Shown: positions 21,808 to 31,998 of the stretch, one piece after another | How positions within the stretch are numbered: position 1 is the stretch's first letter | Layout of the letters: the number at the start of each line of letters is the position of its first letter | From: Diplonema japonicum | Taxonomy: Eukaryota; Euglenozoa; Diplonemea; Diplonemida; Diplonemidae | NCBI GenBank assembly: GCA_964019335.1 | Contig: OZ025694.1 | Location: forward strand, 124,001-188,000 | Direction of reading: 5' to 3' | Length of the DNA stretch: 64,000 bases | Notes under the pieces: model-generated | Database searches by the model: none | The model's input: the letters and a program-made list of their open reading frames with translations, nothing else | Told to the model about the DNA's origin: nothing | Program-made: the position numbers and the translations under genes

Positions 21808-24691
21808 ATGAAGCCGACGGAAACCACAATCGGTGGAGATAAGAAACCGGGTTTCTGTCAGAGCGTCAATCTCGCGATGACAAAAAACGCGCGGCTCAAC
21901 CTGCGTTCGCTGAAGACCCCCTCAGTTGTAATACTGCCCGCCTTGATAACGGCACTGCTTACTATTACCTTATCGTCCCAGAGCCTCGACGACAGCGAGC
22001 ACCTGGAGGAACATATTGATGTTGATTCATATTTCCGTCCATGGATGTGCACGCGACACAACAAGGCAGAGCCTGCAGGGTACGCTCTCTGCGCGGATAA
22101 CCCGCCGGAGTGGCACTGCCTGGGCAACCTCTGCTTGAACAGCTCCGTCTCCGACATCAAGACCCTCAACACCGTCCTTCGTCCATGGTTCGGGATGACG
22201 AGCTCCTCCACCGTCCCGTCCTTCGACGTCGTAGCGCTGTGGAGACACTTTGCGCAGATGATGAAGCTCCCTGGCGAGAGCAGAGAAGGCGTCAGCCTCC
22301 CCAATGCACTTCGGTCAGGAAAAAACATCAGCGTGCATGGGGATCCTACACTAGTTGCGAAGTTTGATGACTGGTTCATGAAAAACTCTTACACGTACCA
22401 GTTCGTTCGGTCGTTGAAGTTTTCCACAGAAAAGGAAGCAACGGAGTACGCGACCTCCCGTGCAGGGTTGAGCAAGATGTGGGCGGTGGTTGTGCTGAAC
22501 GGCCCTGCCGATTACACTATCCGGATGAACAGTACGTCTACACCCTCCACTGCTGCTTCCACCGCTTCCGGGAAAGGGTTTAATGAACAGTTTCGCGCGT
22601 ACCTCGGTGGGGGGTTTCTGACCATCCAGAGCCTCATCAACCGCAACCTCACAGGGACCGACGCCTCTGACGAGCCCCTCCTCGTTCCCATGCCCGTGCG
22701 GGGATACCGCACCGACACCTTCATGTCGGGTGTTGGTGGACTGTTGCCAATGGTGTTGACGCTGGCATTTGTATACTCCTTCACACAGTTTGTGTCAGAC
22801 ATCGTGAGGGAAAAGGAGATGGGCACCCGTGAAGCGATGCGTGTCGTGGGGTTGCCCGCTTCGGTTTTTAATATTTCCTGGCTCTTCACTGGGATGATTC
22901 AGATGGTGCTCGCTGGCTTTCTTGCCGCTGCCGTGGTGGCCGCCTCCTTCCCGAGCGAAACGAGCTGTTGCCTCACCCTCGTTCTGTTCATAAGCTACGG
23001 GCTGTCGTTGGCGGCGGCCGGGGTCCTGTTATCGGTGCTGTTTTCTAAGGCGTCGCATGCGGGCCTCGTGAGCCCTGTGGTGTACCTCATGAGCACGATA
23101 CCCTCATTCATCGTGAGTGACCCTTCCATGTTGACGCAGTACAGCATGTCCTGCTGCAGCACTTACGCCTTCGGGCGGGCACTGGCACTGCTCTTTAACA
23201 CGGCAGAGAACGGCAACACGACGGAGGAGGAAGCGTCGTACTCGGTGATGGCCGCGCTGGCCTGTATTTGGTGCGACACGGTTCTGTACCTCCTGCTGGC
23301 CGTGTGGCTGGATGAACATCAAAACCTTGACAACTACGTTCCCTTCGACTTCAGCTGGAACAACGCCCTATGGGACAACATGACATGCTCTGAGCACTTG
23401 CGCTACTACGCTTCTCTCGAGGGAGTGCACAGCACGGAGCTGGATGACCACGTAGACGGCATCCTGGAGAGGCTAGGGATGGGGGGTGACAAGGACACTT
23501 ATTCCGCGGCGCTGTCAACTGAAATGAGACACAAGCTGGGTGTAGGGGTCTCACAGATGGGAAGCTCGAAATTGGATGTTGAGCTGCAACCGACGGCAGC
23601 CTCCGAACCGGACCTTGCAAACATAAACCCCACGCAGCAAGAGGTGGAAGACACCCACACTGCTGCCTTCCAAGTACTGCTGCCTGCTATCGTAGTGCTG
23701 TACACACTGCTATTGGTCACTCTATCTAATGCAGATCTTCCACCTTTGGAACTCGTTAAGTACGAAAGGAACTCAATCTTTCCGGTGTCGGCCCACAGCA
23801 TGTACGCTGAGGAAGGAACAATCCAAGGTGTGGAACCGATGCCAGGTGTGTACAAAAGCGCTGCCGACATGAGCAAGTACTTGCTTCACAGGGACAGCAC
23901 CGTTAGTTGCTGGCAGGCACTGTTCCAAGCAGATGATAATAATACGCAAACGGCGTTTTTCAATACAAGCAGTCTGCACAGCCTGCCCATCATGCTGAAT
24001 GGGTACGCCTCCATGCGGTACCGGCAGCGTTGGCACAACGAAAGCATCCGTATCGTGAACCACCCTCTCCCACACGGTGACACAGAACACGGGACGGTCA
24101 TGTTGGCAATGATGGTGGCGGTGTGTGTTGTGCTGCCCTTGTGCATTGTACCAGCAAGCTTCGCGGCACATGGATTGAAGGCTGAGTTCTGGCCGTCAGG
24201 TTTCTCCAGACACGTGCTTATATCTGCTGCGTCATCCTTTCTCGTTGTAACGATATTCTTCATGTTCGGACGAGTTGAATACACAGGGAGCTTGGAGGCG
24301 TACTGTGCTATCGTGTTGTTGTTGTCCTTGTACGGGTTGGTCTCGTTGCTGATGGCGTGCGTTGTGTCTTGTTTCAGGGGGCAGGACGTGATGTTGCTGG
24401 TGAATGTGGTGTCGGGTTTCGTGCTGCCCGTTGCAGTCACAATGCTGCGGATGATTGATTCAGCGCCACAGGCAGTGCTTGTAATGCAGTTTGTACTTCG
24501 TGTAGTGCCAGCATTCTGCCTTGGGGATGGTGTCCTCGCGATGGTTTTGCAGCCAGCAGCCCCTCTCTCCATGGAAGTGGTGGGATGGGATGCTGTTGCA
24601 CTGTGTGTGATGCTCCCCTTGTTTGCTGTTCTCGCCTTTCGCATATCGGAAGATCGTAGTCGTAGTAAAATGGGCGAAGAATTCGATGTTT

Positions 24692-24693
<2 letters not shown>
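21808..24693 (+). CDS. ABCA-like membrane protein with eroded nucleotide-binding domains
   Basis: 961 residues in one open frame. It has the plan of an ABCA exporter: TM1 (about 46-63), a large extracellular loop with cysteines and sequons, and a cluster of spans at about 310-510 containing the ABC2-type stretch VREKEMGTREAMRVVG. A second half has a span near 617-640, another extracellular loop, and spans at about 763-948. What should be the first nucleotide-binding domain is reduced to residues about 515-605: Q-loop region NNALWDNMTCSEHLRYYASL, signature region LSTEMRHKLGVGV in place of LSGG, and Walker B region KLDVELQPTAASEPD with the DEPT motif lost. Walker A is absent, and no second domain follows the last span. 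ATP-driven transport is therefore unlikely; a regulatory, channel or scaffold role is possible. The intact frame argues against a plain pseudogene. Confidence 0.75.
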
Positions 24694-24726
<33 letters not shown>

Positions 24727-24951
24727 TGAAGAAAATATTTTTTAAAAAGAAAGAAAAAAAAAAAGAAAACCGACTTGCTTCCTTCCTCTCTCTCTACCCC
24801 CCCTTGTTTTTTTTTCAAATGGAGATTGTGGAAAACAATCAAAGAATGCGTTAACCTCTTATCGAGTACACCCCCAACACAGCCATTTTCTCAGTTTGTC
24901 AAAAGAAAAGGGGGGAATGGATTCAAATTGTGTGGCGTTCTCTTTTTTGTC

Positions 24952-24992
24952 AGGTGTCCTGCCACACACTGCAGGTACACTTAAATGTCTCT
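24952..24992 (+). repeat. Hairpin repeat, copy 2 of 4
   Basis: Reads AGGTGTCCTGCCACACACTG..., keeping the CCTGC/GCAGG stem, preceded by TTTTTTGTCAG and followed by a T run. Confidence 0.6.
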
Positions 24993-25190
24993 TTTTCTTT
25001 TTTTTTTTTTCTCTCCATTTCTTTGCGCCAAGGAGGTGAGGCGTAACGTAGTACCCACGAAAAGCATGATGACTCCCTTAAGGTGGTCAACTGCTTTCAT
25101 CTGCTGGAAGGAAAGATGCGCGGAATGGATAATGGGATTCCCTCTTTGTCCCTGCCTAGTATCTGCAGTCTTTTCCAATAGCATCCCCCT

Positions 25191-25222
<32 letters not shown>

Positions 25223-25242
25223 GTCTCTCTGTTGAAAAAAAA

Positions 25243-25837
25243 TAACTATTTATTGCCAACAAATTATGAGTCATTATTTAACTCGAGTTCCCGAATTTTT
25301 TGCACGAGGGCCAGCAGGGCCCGAGTGCAAAAAAACGGGTAACGAGAGTTAAATAATGGCTCATTTGGCGGCAAGTAAGTCGTTTTATTTCACTCTTCGT
25401 CATTTGAGTCACTCACTCTTCACTGCTTTCACTGCTGTTTTTTTTCACGCAGGTCAGCCTTTTTGGGGAGTTTCCTAAGGTAATATGGGGTTGCTATTTC
25501 GCCGTGGCATTTAAAGGGGAAGTAAGGCACTTATTCCCACTTTTAAGGGCTGGAATGGCCTCAGATGGCCAAAAATAGTCAAAATACGCCCACCCCAAAA
25601 AAGTTTTTTCAAGGGGTTGGTGCATTTTTTTCCACGGCGAGACTCATTTTTCCACTCTGAAGGGCCATTATTTCACTCTGAAGGGCCATTATTTAACTGC
25701 AAAATCTCATTATTTAACTAGTTAAATAATGGCGATTTCGCGTTAAATAATGGCCGTTTCGCGTTAAATAATGGTCATTTCGCGTTAAATAATGAGGCCC
25801 CTAGTGAGTGAAGAAAATGACGAAGAGTGAAATAAAA
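25243..25837. repeat. Tandem palindromic unit A (605-bp period)
   Basis: First of two units. It consists of an imperfect palindrome of about 125 bp (25251-25375; outer arms around CATTATTTAACTC, inner arms TTTTTTGCAC...GTGCAAAAAA), then an inverted-repeat-bounded element of 455 bp (25383-25837). No ORF. Confidence 0.8.
25383..25837. mobile_element. Inverted-repeat element within unit A
   Basis: A 23-bp perfect terminal inverted repeat (TTTTATTTCACTCTTCGTCA... at 25383-25405 and its complement at 25815-25837). Near the right end, four short direct repeats of CGTTAAATAATGG spaced about 21 bp apart follow a CTAGTTAAATAATGG block. MITE-like; the family is unknown. Confidence 0.6.
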
Positions 25838-25847
25838 AAAAAAAAAA

Positions 25848-26420
25848 TAACTATTTATTGCCAACAAATAATGAGTCATTATTTAACTCGAGTTCCCGAA
25901 TTTTTTGCACGAGGGCCCGCAGGGCCCGAGTGCAAAAAAACGGGTAACGAGTGTTAAATAATGGCTCATTTGGCGGCAAGTAAGTCGTTTTATTTCACTC
26001 TTCGTCATTTGAGTCACTCACTCTTCACTGCTTTCACTGCTGTTTTTTTTCACGCAGGTCAGCTTTTTGGGGATTTTCCTAAGGTAATACAGGGTAGCTA
26101 TTTCGCCGTGGCATTTAAAGGGGAAGTAAGGCACTTATTCCCACTTTTAAGGGCTGGAATGGCCTCAGATGGCCAAAAATAGTCAAAATACCCCCACCCC
26201 AAAAAAATTTTTCAAGGGGTTGGGTGCATTTTTTTCCACGACAAGACCCATTTTTTCACTCTGAAGGGCCATTATTTAACTGCAAAATCTCATTATTTAA
26301 CTAGTTAAATAATGGCGATTTCGCGTTAAATAATGGCCGTTTCGCGTTAAATAATGGCCATTTCGCGTTAAATAATGAGGCCCCTAGTGAGTGAAGAAAA
26401 TGACGAAGAGTGAAATAAAA
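25848..26420. repeat. Tandem palindromic unit B
   Basis: Second unit, starting 605 bp after the first. It lacks about 22 bp because one of two adjacent CACTCTGAAGGGCCATTATTT blocks of unit A is missing. Its inverted-repeat element spans 25988-26420. A few substitutions separate the units, so the duplication is recent. Confidence 0.8.
25988..26420. mobile_element. Inverted-repeat element within unit B
   Basis: Same 23-bp terminal inverted repeats as the element at 25383-25837 and the same internal CGTTAAATAATGG direct repeats; 433 bp. Confidence 0.6.
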
Positions 26421-26478
26421 AAAAAAAAAACGAAGAACAAAAGAATTATTGTTTCTTTTTTTTTTTTTTTTTGTTTTC

Positions 26479-26509
<31 letters not shown>

Positions 26510-26817
26510 CAGGGCACGGCCAACACCGGCCTCCTTTGACTTACATATATTCCTTTTTTTTTTTGTTTTTTTCCAAGAGAAGCAGTAGCATTTCTCTCTT
26601 GTTTTGGCTTTTCCACAGGTACTAACAGGCAACCTTTTCTGTATTGTTTTTTTTTTTTTTGGGTACTCCGGGGATCGAATCATATGAGCAGGGAGGCTCG
26701 CGGACAGAAATCTGTCGCAGACCTCGAAACCCGACCCCCCCAGAACGGGAATAATGGGACCCAAGCACAGCTCGGCCGTGTGCACGATTATGCATACCTT
26801 AAGTTTTTTTTGTAAGC

Positions 26818-26855
26818 AGGCGTCCTGTCACATACCGCAGGTACCCTTAAATGTT

Positions 26856-26858
<3 letters not shown>
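26818..26858 (+). repeat. Hairpin repeat, copy 3 of 4
   Basis: AGGCGTCCTGTCACATACCG..., with a CCTGT/GCAGG stem (one G-U pair), followed by a very long T run. Confidence 0.65.
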
Positions 26859-26897
<39 letters not shown>

Positions 26898-27306
26898 TTC
26901 TTTTTTTTCTCTTTTTTTTTTTTTTTTCCCCCTTCAGCGCTTCTCCTTAAGAAGAAAAAAAAAGAAGAAAAAAAAAGAAACAAGCGGCTCCACAAAGCCG
27001 AACAAGGCTACACTGATGCACATCCGAGGGTAGTGAAAAATGGGGGGGTATATTCTAAGAAATATCCCACAAAAAAACTGCCCAGTCATCATGTGGCCAT
27101 ATACAAAACGATATCTATCGTCTTTTTTTTTTTTTTTTTTTTTTTTTGAGCAACATACTTGTAGTTAATGCCAGCTGTGCAAACAAAGCGAAGGGGGGGA
27201 CAGGTTACGAATGAAGAAAAAAAAGAAAATACATCACCGCTGGCCTTAGAAAGTATCAAGACTGCGGATGAGGGCGATTTATTTTCGCTTCTTCTATTGA
27301 AATATT

Positions 27307-27461
27307 TGAGCTCGTCTGGAAAAAAAAGTTCTAAAAAAGCAAAATAATTTTGTACTTCAAAAGAAAGAACGGCAACAGGTACACCATATATGTCATCTTG
27401 CATGCTGCCCTTTTTTTTTTTTTTTTTTTTTTTGCTCAAACAAGAAGATTTGACGAGCTCA
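27307..27461. mobile_element. Short TGAGCTCGTC inverted-repeat element
   Basis: TGAGCTCGTC at 27307-27316 and its complement GACGAGCTCA at 27452-27461 bound 155 bp without an ORF. The ends match those of the larger element at 3688-4098, so this is probably a member of the same MITE family. Confidence 0.45.
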
Positions 27462-29293
27462 TGTAAAAAAGAAAAGATAAAAAAAAAAGAATTTTTGTTT
27501 GGCAGTGCACAACAAAAAAAAAAGATGTCAAAAACTGATCTGAAAAAGGTCAAGTGGGGGTATCGGCGACGACCTTTCGACCTTTTTGTTTACTTGTTTC
27601 TTTTTTTTTGGGGGGGGGGAAACAGAAAGACTTATGGCCTCTGGGTCTTGAGCCGCACTCCCAACAGTTTGTGATATCACCACCCTGACATGAAGCCCCC
27701 TTTTAAAATGTCGGTGTTGCTGCATAGGGTGTGTGTTTTAGCCGACTAGCAGTACAAAGGGAAGGCCAGTTCTCAACGGCAAGCGGAATTAGTCAACATG
27801 GCCGGGGCAAGTGCATTTTTAAAAGCATGTTAAAAGACACTTTTTTTTATCTTTAATCTTTTATTTTTTTTTTTTTTATTTTCTTAAGGGTATACATTTG
27901 AAAATAAAATTAAACCTGTGCCAGATGAAAACGTATTGGCGGCGGGCAGCAAGATACCACCGCTTGTATCGAAAGATAACACCGGACCAAGTAGGCCTGT
28001 TTTGGTTATTGTTTGCAGCTGTGAATGCTAGGTGACGTGTTTAAAACTAGGAGGAAAAATACCCACTCCCCTGCCACGAGGCAAAGGCTGGTCTTTGTAA
28101 AAGCGGCCTTTAACTGTGTAGCACTAAACGGTTAACAATCTGGGTTTTCTTTTCATTTTCTTTTTTAGCGTTTTACCGGCTGGTGTGCACCGTGGTGATG
28201 TTTCCGATTCCCCCCCCATTATTCGCAGGACCTTCATTAATTGCATGGGGTTTTGAAAGTTCATCATAATCTTAAGCAAGAATAGACCCCCTCAAAGCAC
28301 GAGCAACAAATAAAAAAAAAAAAAAAAGAAGAAGAAAATAAAAAAAGAACAAAGGAGAATATTTGATCTTTTTTTCATCCCCCCCCCCTTTTTCTTTTTC
28401 TCTTTTTTTCTTTTTTTTTCTCTTCTCAACGCAAGGGCAGTGCTTTTCGATGAATGAGATGATGAGAAGAACTGCCTTTGATTTTTTTTTCTCTCCCTGG
28501 CCTGATTCAATTATAATTTTTTTTTTGGGGGCAGCAAGACCTTTGGCCTGGTCTAGGTGTATAACGACACTTCCCCTTAAGCTAGTCATTCTATGGAAAG
28601 TGCTCACCCAAAGCACCGCCAGCCATTCTTTTTATACCTTCAGAAAGTGATTTTATAACAACATGCAACTTATGCCGAGCAAAAAAAAGAAAAAAAAAAA
28701 AAAAAAAAAAAGACTTTATTACCGTATGCAAAATTTGTGCCTGAGCAAAAACTACGGGACTTCAGCACTTCTCGGTGTGGATCAGCTTGTGGACCCGCTT
28801 TATGTTGCTTCCCTTCGTTGGAGCCCCTGTTCAATAAGGAGGGGTTGTAGTTTTACATTTTCTGTCCCTCTCATTCCCGTATGTGCCACGAAGGAACAAA
28901 ACTATCTTTCGTATATTTTATTTTGTGACATGTGCCGATATTCGTTTTCTCTCTCCCGTTTTCTCCCTCTTTTTTTTTTTTTTTTTTTTTCAGGTGGTGG
29001 GGATAACATGGAAATATAAAGAAGTACATCAGATGTGTTGTTCGCTGTTGACCAGAAGAAGCAGATGCTCTGGGTGGCGAACAGGCAGCAAACTACACGG
29101 GCTCAGAATCTTGGTTACCCGGGGCGCCCCGGCTGGGGTTGAGCTGCACACCGCACGCATTAAGGACACGACGCGGAACGCAGAAGAAGCTACAGCTAGG
29201 CCGAGGTGCGCCCCCTGTAATCAAGTAAATGGTGCTTGTGCAGGGTGCCCCCACCGACTTCCTTTAAATCATCGAGTTTTTTATTTATTTTTT

Positions 29294-29335
29294 CAGGCGT
29301 CCTGTCACATACACGCAGGTACCCTTAAATGTCTC
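29294..29335 (+). repeat. Hairpin repeat, copy 4 of 4
   Basis: AGGCGTCCTGTCACATACAC..., one base longer in the loop, still able to form the CCTGT/GCAGG stem. Preceded by a TTTATTTATTTTTTCAG acceptor-like tract. Confidence 0.65.
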
Positions 29336-30261
29336 TCTTTTTTTTTTTTTTTTTTTTTCCCTCCCAACTCACATTATTTTGTATTGGTATCAAACCAATG
29401 GCAATAAGAAATAACAAGGAAGGGGAAACTGGAAAAAAAAAAAAAGGAACTTTTTTTTTTCTCTTTCCTTCCTTTTTTTCTTTTCTTTTTTTTTTCTTCT
29501 TTTTTTTTTTCTTTGCACCTTGTTTCTGACTCTTACATCACCTATCTTCCTTTTACATTAAACCCTTAAAACGACGGGAGGCGGAGGAGGAGGGGGAGAC
29601 CCAACAAAAACTAACTTTTTTTCACACTCTTTAGCCTGACTCGAGAATTAGACTCTGTGACTTCAGGTGTTCTCACCAATCGCTCCACAGGCGGTGTACA
29701 CACTGCCGCGGCGCTCCGAACACCCGAGAAGTCTATAAGTTACGGTTCGGACGTCGGCTTGCAAGCGAGCGGGTGGCTGCCCCCCCGAAAAAAAGGGGAG
29801 CAACAGCTGATACATCAGCTCCCGTCTTTTTAAGGGTTACTACCTTCCCCCCCCCCCCCCCCTCTATATTTTCTCTCCTGTGTAATTTCTTTTTTTTTTT
29901 CTTCAGTGTGATGTATCCATGGAGATCTGGTTAGCATGCTTCGTGAAATGTCTCATTTCTGAGTAACAATACCTGAGCTTTTTGTCAGCGAGAGCAAAAT
30001 AGTTGTCTTGTTGATGTCTCGCTGTCGGTAGTGGTATGGAACCCCTGCTGATAAAATGCGCAACCAGCACCCCAACGAGCGCTGCAGGTGAACATTTCGT
30101 TTTTGAATGGTTGCCAGAAAAGGAGCCTCCGCATGGGGGGAGTGTTCCTTTTTCGTTGTGTTTCTCTTTTCTAGCCCCTTCATTCCCCCTTCCCCTTCAT
30201 TCCCCCGACCGTCGATGATCGCACCGCACCAGTGTTCGCAAAACAACAACAAAAGAAAAAA

Positions 30262-31080
30262 ATGATGAGCAAGATGTTTCTGGGAGCGGGGATGAGGACG
30301 GCCCCTGTTGCGGCGTCTATGCTGTGCGGGAGGCAGCAGAGGAGCTTCTTCAGCGCCTCGTCTCAGAAGATGGCGCGGTTCGAGAAGCCGAAGGAGATGC
30401 AAGCCGTGGAGCAGCAGCAGCAGCAGGTGGCACAGAGGAGCGAGTACGACGCGTTGACACCCGAGGCGAGGAGGTACCTCGGGAGGGTGTACGGGGTGAC
30501 AGCGTCTGGGATGGTGACGCTGACTGCAGGGTCGTGCGCGATGCTGTTCACACCGCTTGGGCTGGCTGTCCCGTACTGGGCACCGATGGTGGCGTCGCTG
30601 GTTCCGATGATCGGGCTGTCGATGGGGTACGGGAAGACGCAGGGGAGGAAGCTGGGGATGTTCCACTCCTTCACGGGGCTGACAGGGATGGGCCTGGTAC
30701 CGGTGGTGGCGGCGGCGAAGTTCGGTGGGGTTCTGGCCCCTGCTGTGGGGCTCACGATGGCGACATACGCTGGTTTCTCTGCGGCGGCTTTGATGGCGCC
30801 TGCAGGGTCGTCGGTCAAGATGCAGGGCCCGCTCATCGCAGGGCTGCTGGGGCTCATCGGGGTGCAGCTTGTGTCCCTCTTCTACCCGACCCCCCTTGCC
30901 ACCCAGCTCATCATGTACGGCGGCCTCGCAATCTTCTCCCTCCTCGTCGCCTCCGACACAGGCGCCATGATCGAGCGTGCCAACGCAGGCCAAACCGACG
31001 TCGTCATGGATGCCATCAACGGGGTCCTCAACCTCGTCAACATCTTCGTCAGGATGGTCCACATGCTTAGGAGCGACTGA
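30262..31080 (+). CDS. Mitochondrial BAX inhibitor-1 (TMBIM5/GHITM-like) protein, copy 1
   Basis: 272 residues. The first about 35 residues are basic and hydroxyl-rich without acidic residues (GMRTAPVAASML, CGRQQRSFF), a typical mitochondrial presequence. A short Q-rich linker is followed by about seven hydrophobic spans (residues 75-260). The C-terminus SDTGAMIERANAG...VVMDAINGVLNLVNIFVRM fits the BI-1 family ending, where a di-aspartyl pH sensor and a D-x-A-x-x-x-x-L-N-x-F helix are conserved. By homology to GHITM it would sit in the inner mitochondrial membrane and affect cristae or Ca2+/H+ exchange. The start is the ATG pair after GAAAAAA. The coding sequence appears identical to 34664-35482 except for the stop codon (TGA here, TAA there), while flanks differ. 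Confidence 0.82.
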   Translation: MMSKMFLGAGMRTAPVAASMLCGRQQRSFFSASSQKMARFEKPKEMQAVEQQQQQVAQRSEYDALTPEARRYLGRVYGVTASGMVTLTAGSCAMLFTPLGLAVPYWAPMVASLVPMIGLSMGYGKTQGRKLGMFHSFTGLTGMGLVPVVAAAKFGGVLAPAVGLTMATYAGFSAAALMAPAGSSVKMQGPLIAGLLGLIGVQLVSLFYPTPLATQLIMYGGLAIFSLLVASDTGAMIERANAGQTDVVMDAINGVLNLVNIFVRMVHMLRSD

Positions 31081-31683
31081 GGGCCTAACTCTTTGTTGGA
31101 TAAAGCTTGGACCTATTTGAGTCCAATAAAAAGAGAAGGAATAAAAAGTGTGTCCCAGTAAAAAGGACACGCAGCCTCTTTTTTTTCTCTTTTTGCTTCT
31201 TTTTTTTTTTTTTTTTTGATCCAAATGCAATAGGTTTTACATTGTCTTTTCTGTTTCTCGCACTTCCTTGCTCGAGCGAAAAAAGCAAAATGACGACGAG
31301 TTCAGAATTATTATTCTTGGTTTTTTTTTTCCTCCCCCCCCCACAAAACTTATTTTTTTCAAAAAAAAGAAATTGATATGTGCCTTTAGCAGTTCGTTCT
31401 AAATATTTTTTTACTCGAACCAACGTAGACGTAAGTCATAAATAGTTATCCCCCTTGAGCCACAACACCTGTGCTATTGATGTAGCAATTATCACCAAAA
31501 AAAAAGGAAAGTTGCAAGAAGAAAAGGGGGGGAAACAACCGAAAATATGTCGCTGTTGCATCGCCTACTTTTTCTTTTTCTTTTAGTTTTTTTCTTCTTT
31601 TTTTTTTTTTTTCCCTTCTCTCGTATCTTGCCCCACGTTTCTATCTGCAAGGGAATGCCCTCCCTTTCTTCCTTTTTCTTTCA
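31081..31683. other. Intergenic region up to the transposon
   Basis: No gene seen; homopolymer runs, and a TA at the transposon border. Confidence 0.65.
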
Positions 31684-31729
31684 TACTGTAAAACGAATAA
31701 TGTCGGACGGAAAAATTCCCGGACGGAAA

Positions 31730-31780
31730 AACTCCCGGACACCAAAAAAACTCGGACATTTTTCCGTCCGGGAGTTTTTC
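31730..31780 (+). repeat. Subterminal palindromic repeat, left
   Basis: 51 bp identical to 34149-34199, with 9-bp arms CTCCCGGAC / GTCCGGGAG. An additional partial copy (TTCCCGGACGG) lies just outside it toward the left end. Confidence 0.85.
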
Positions 31781-31998
31781 TGGGGAAAAGTCTTTTTTAC
31801 GGAAGGGGGGTAGCAGCTCCTGCTTTTTTTCCCATACCACCATGTTTGCCTGGAAGGGCTTTGCAGACTCGTATGCAGAGCCAAAATGTTTACCCTGCGT
31901 GGCAGTTTGAATTTTTTTTCCCTCCCTTTCAATGCACCAACAAACAGCACCCACAGGATCTTAACTTCAATCTCATAAACCCGTACTTCTTTCGTCAA

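Larger units (their letters stand above)
24694..30261. other. 5.6 kb gene-poor, repeat-rich block
   Basis: I find no protein gene with support. Contents: two tandem 605-bp-period palindromic units (25243-26420), a short TGAGCTCGTC element (27307-27461), three hairpin repeats, many homopolymers, and stretches of ordinary composition (27620-28260, 28720-28900, 29020-29300, 29620-29850, 29900-30230) that could contain noncoding RNA or decayed sequence. Confidence 0.6.

Noticed and set aside
25961-26182. 73-codon + strand ORF in the palindromic unit
   Set aside because: Uses repeat sequence common to both units, the frame is not kept in unit A, and no domain is seen.
27089-27553. 154-codon minus-strand ORF
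   Set aside because: Built from poly-A/T translated as Lys and Phe runs and overlapping a MITE-like element; on the strand with no other genes.
29634-29692. tRNA-like sequence on the minus strand (D-arm-like GGAGCGATTGGTGAGAACACC region)
   Set aside because: About 59 nt between pairing ends, no good T-loop (GTTCRAY) and poor lower acceptor stem. At best a tRNA-derived relic or SINE fragment.
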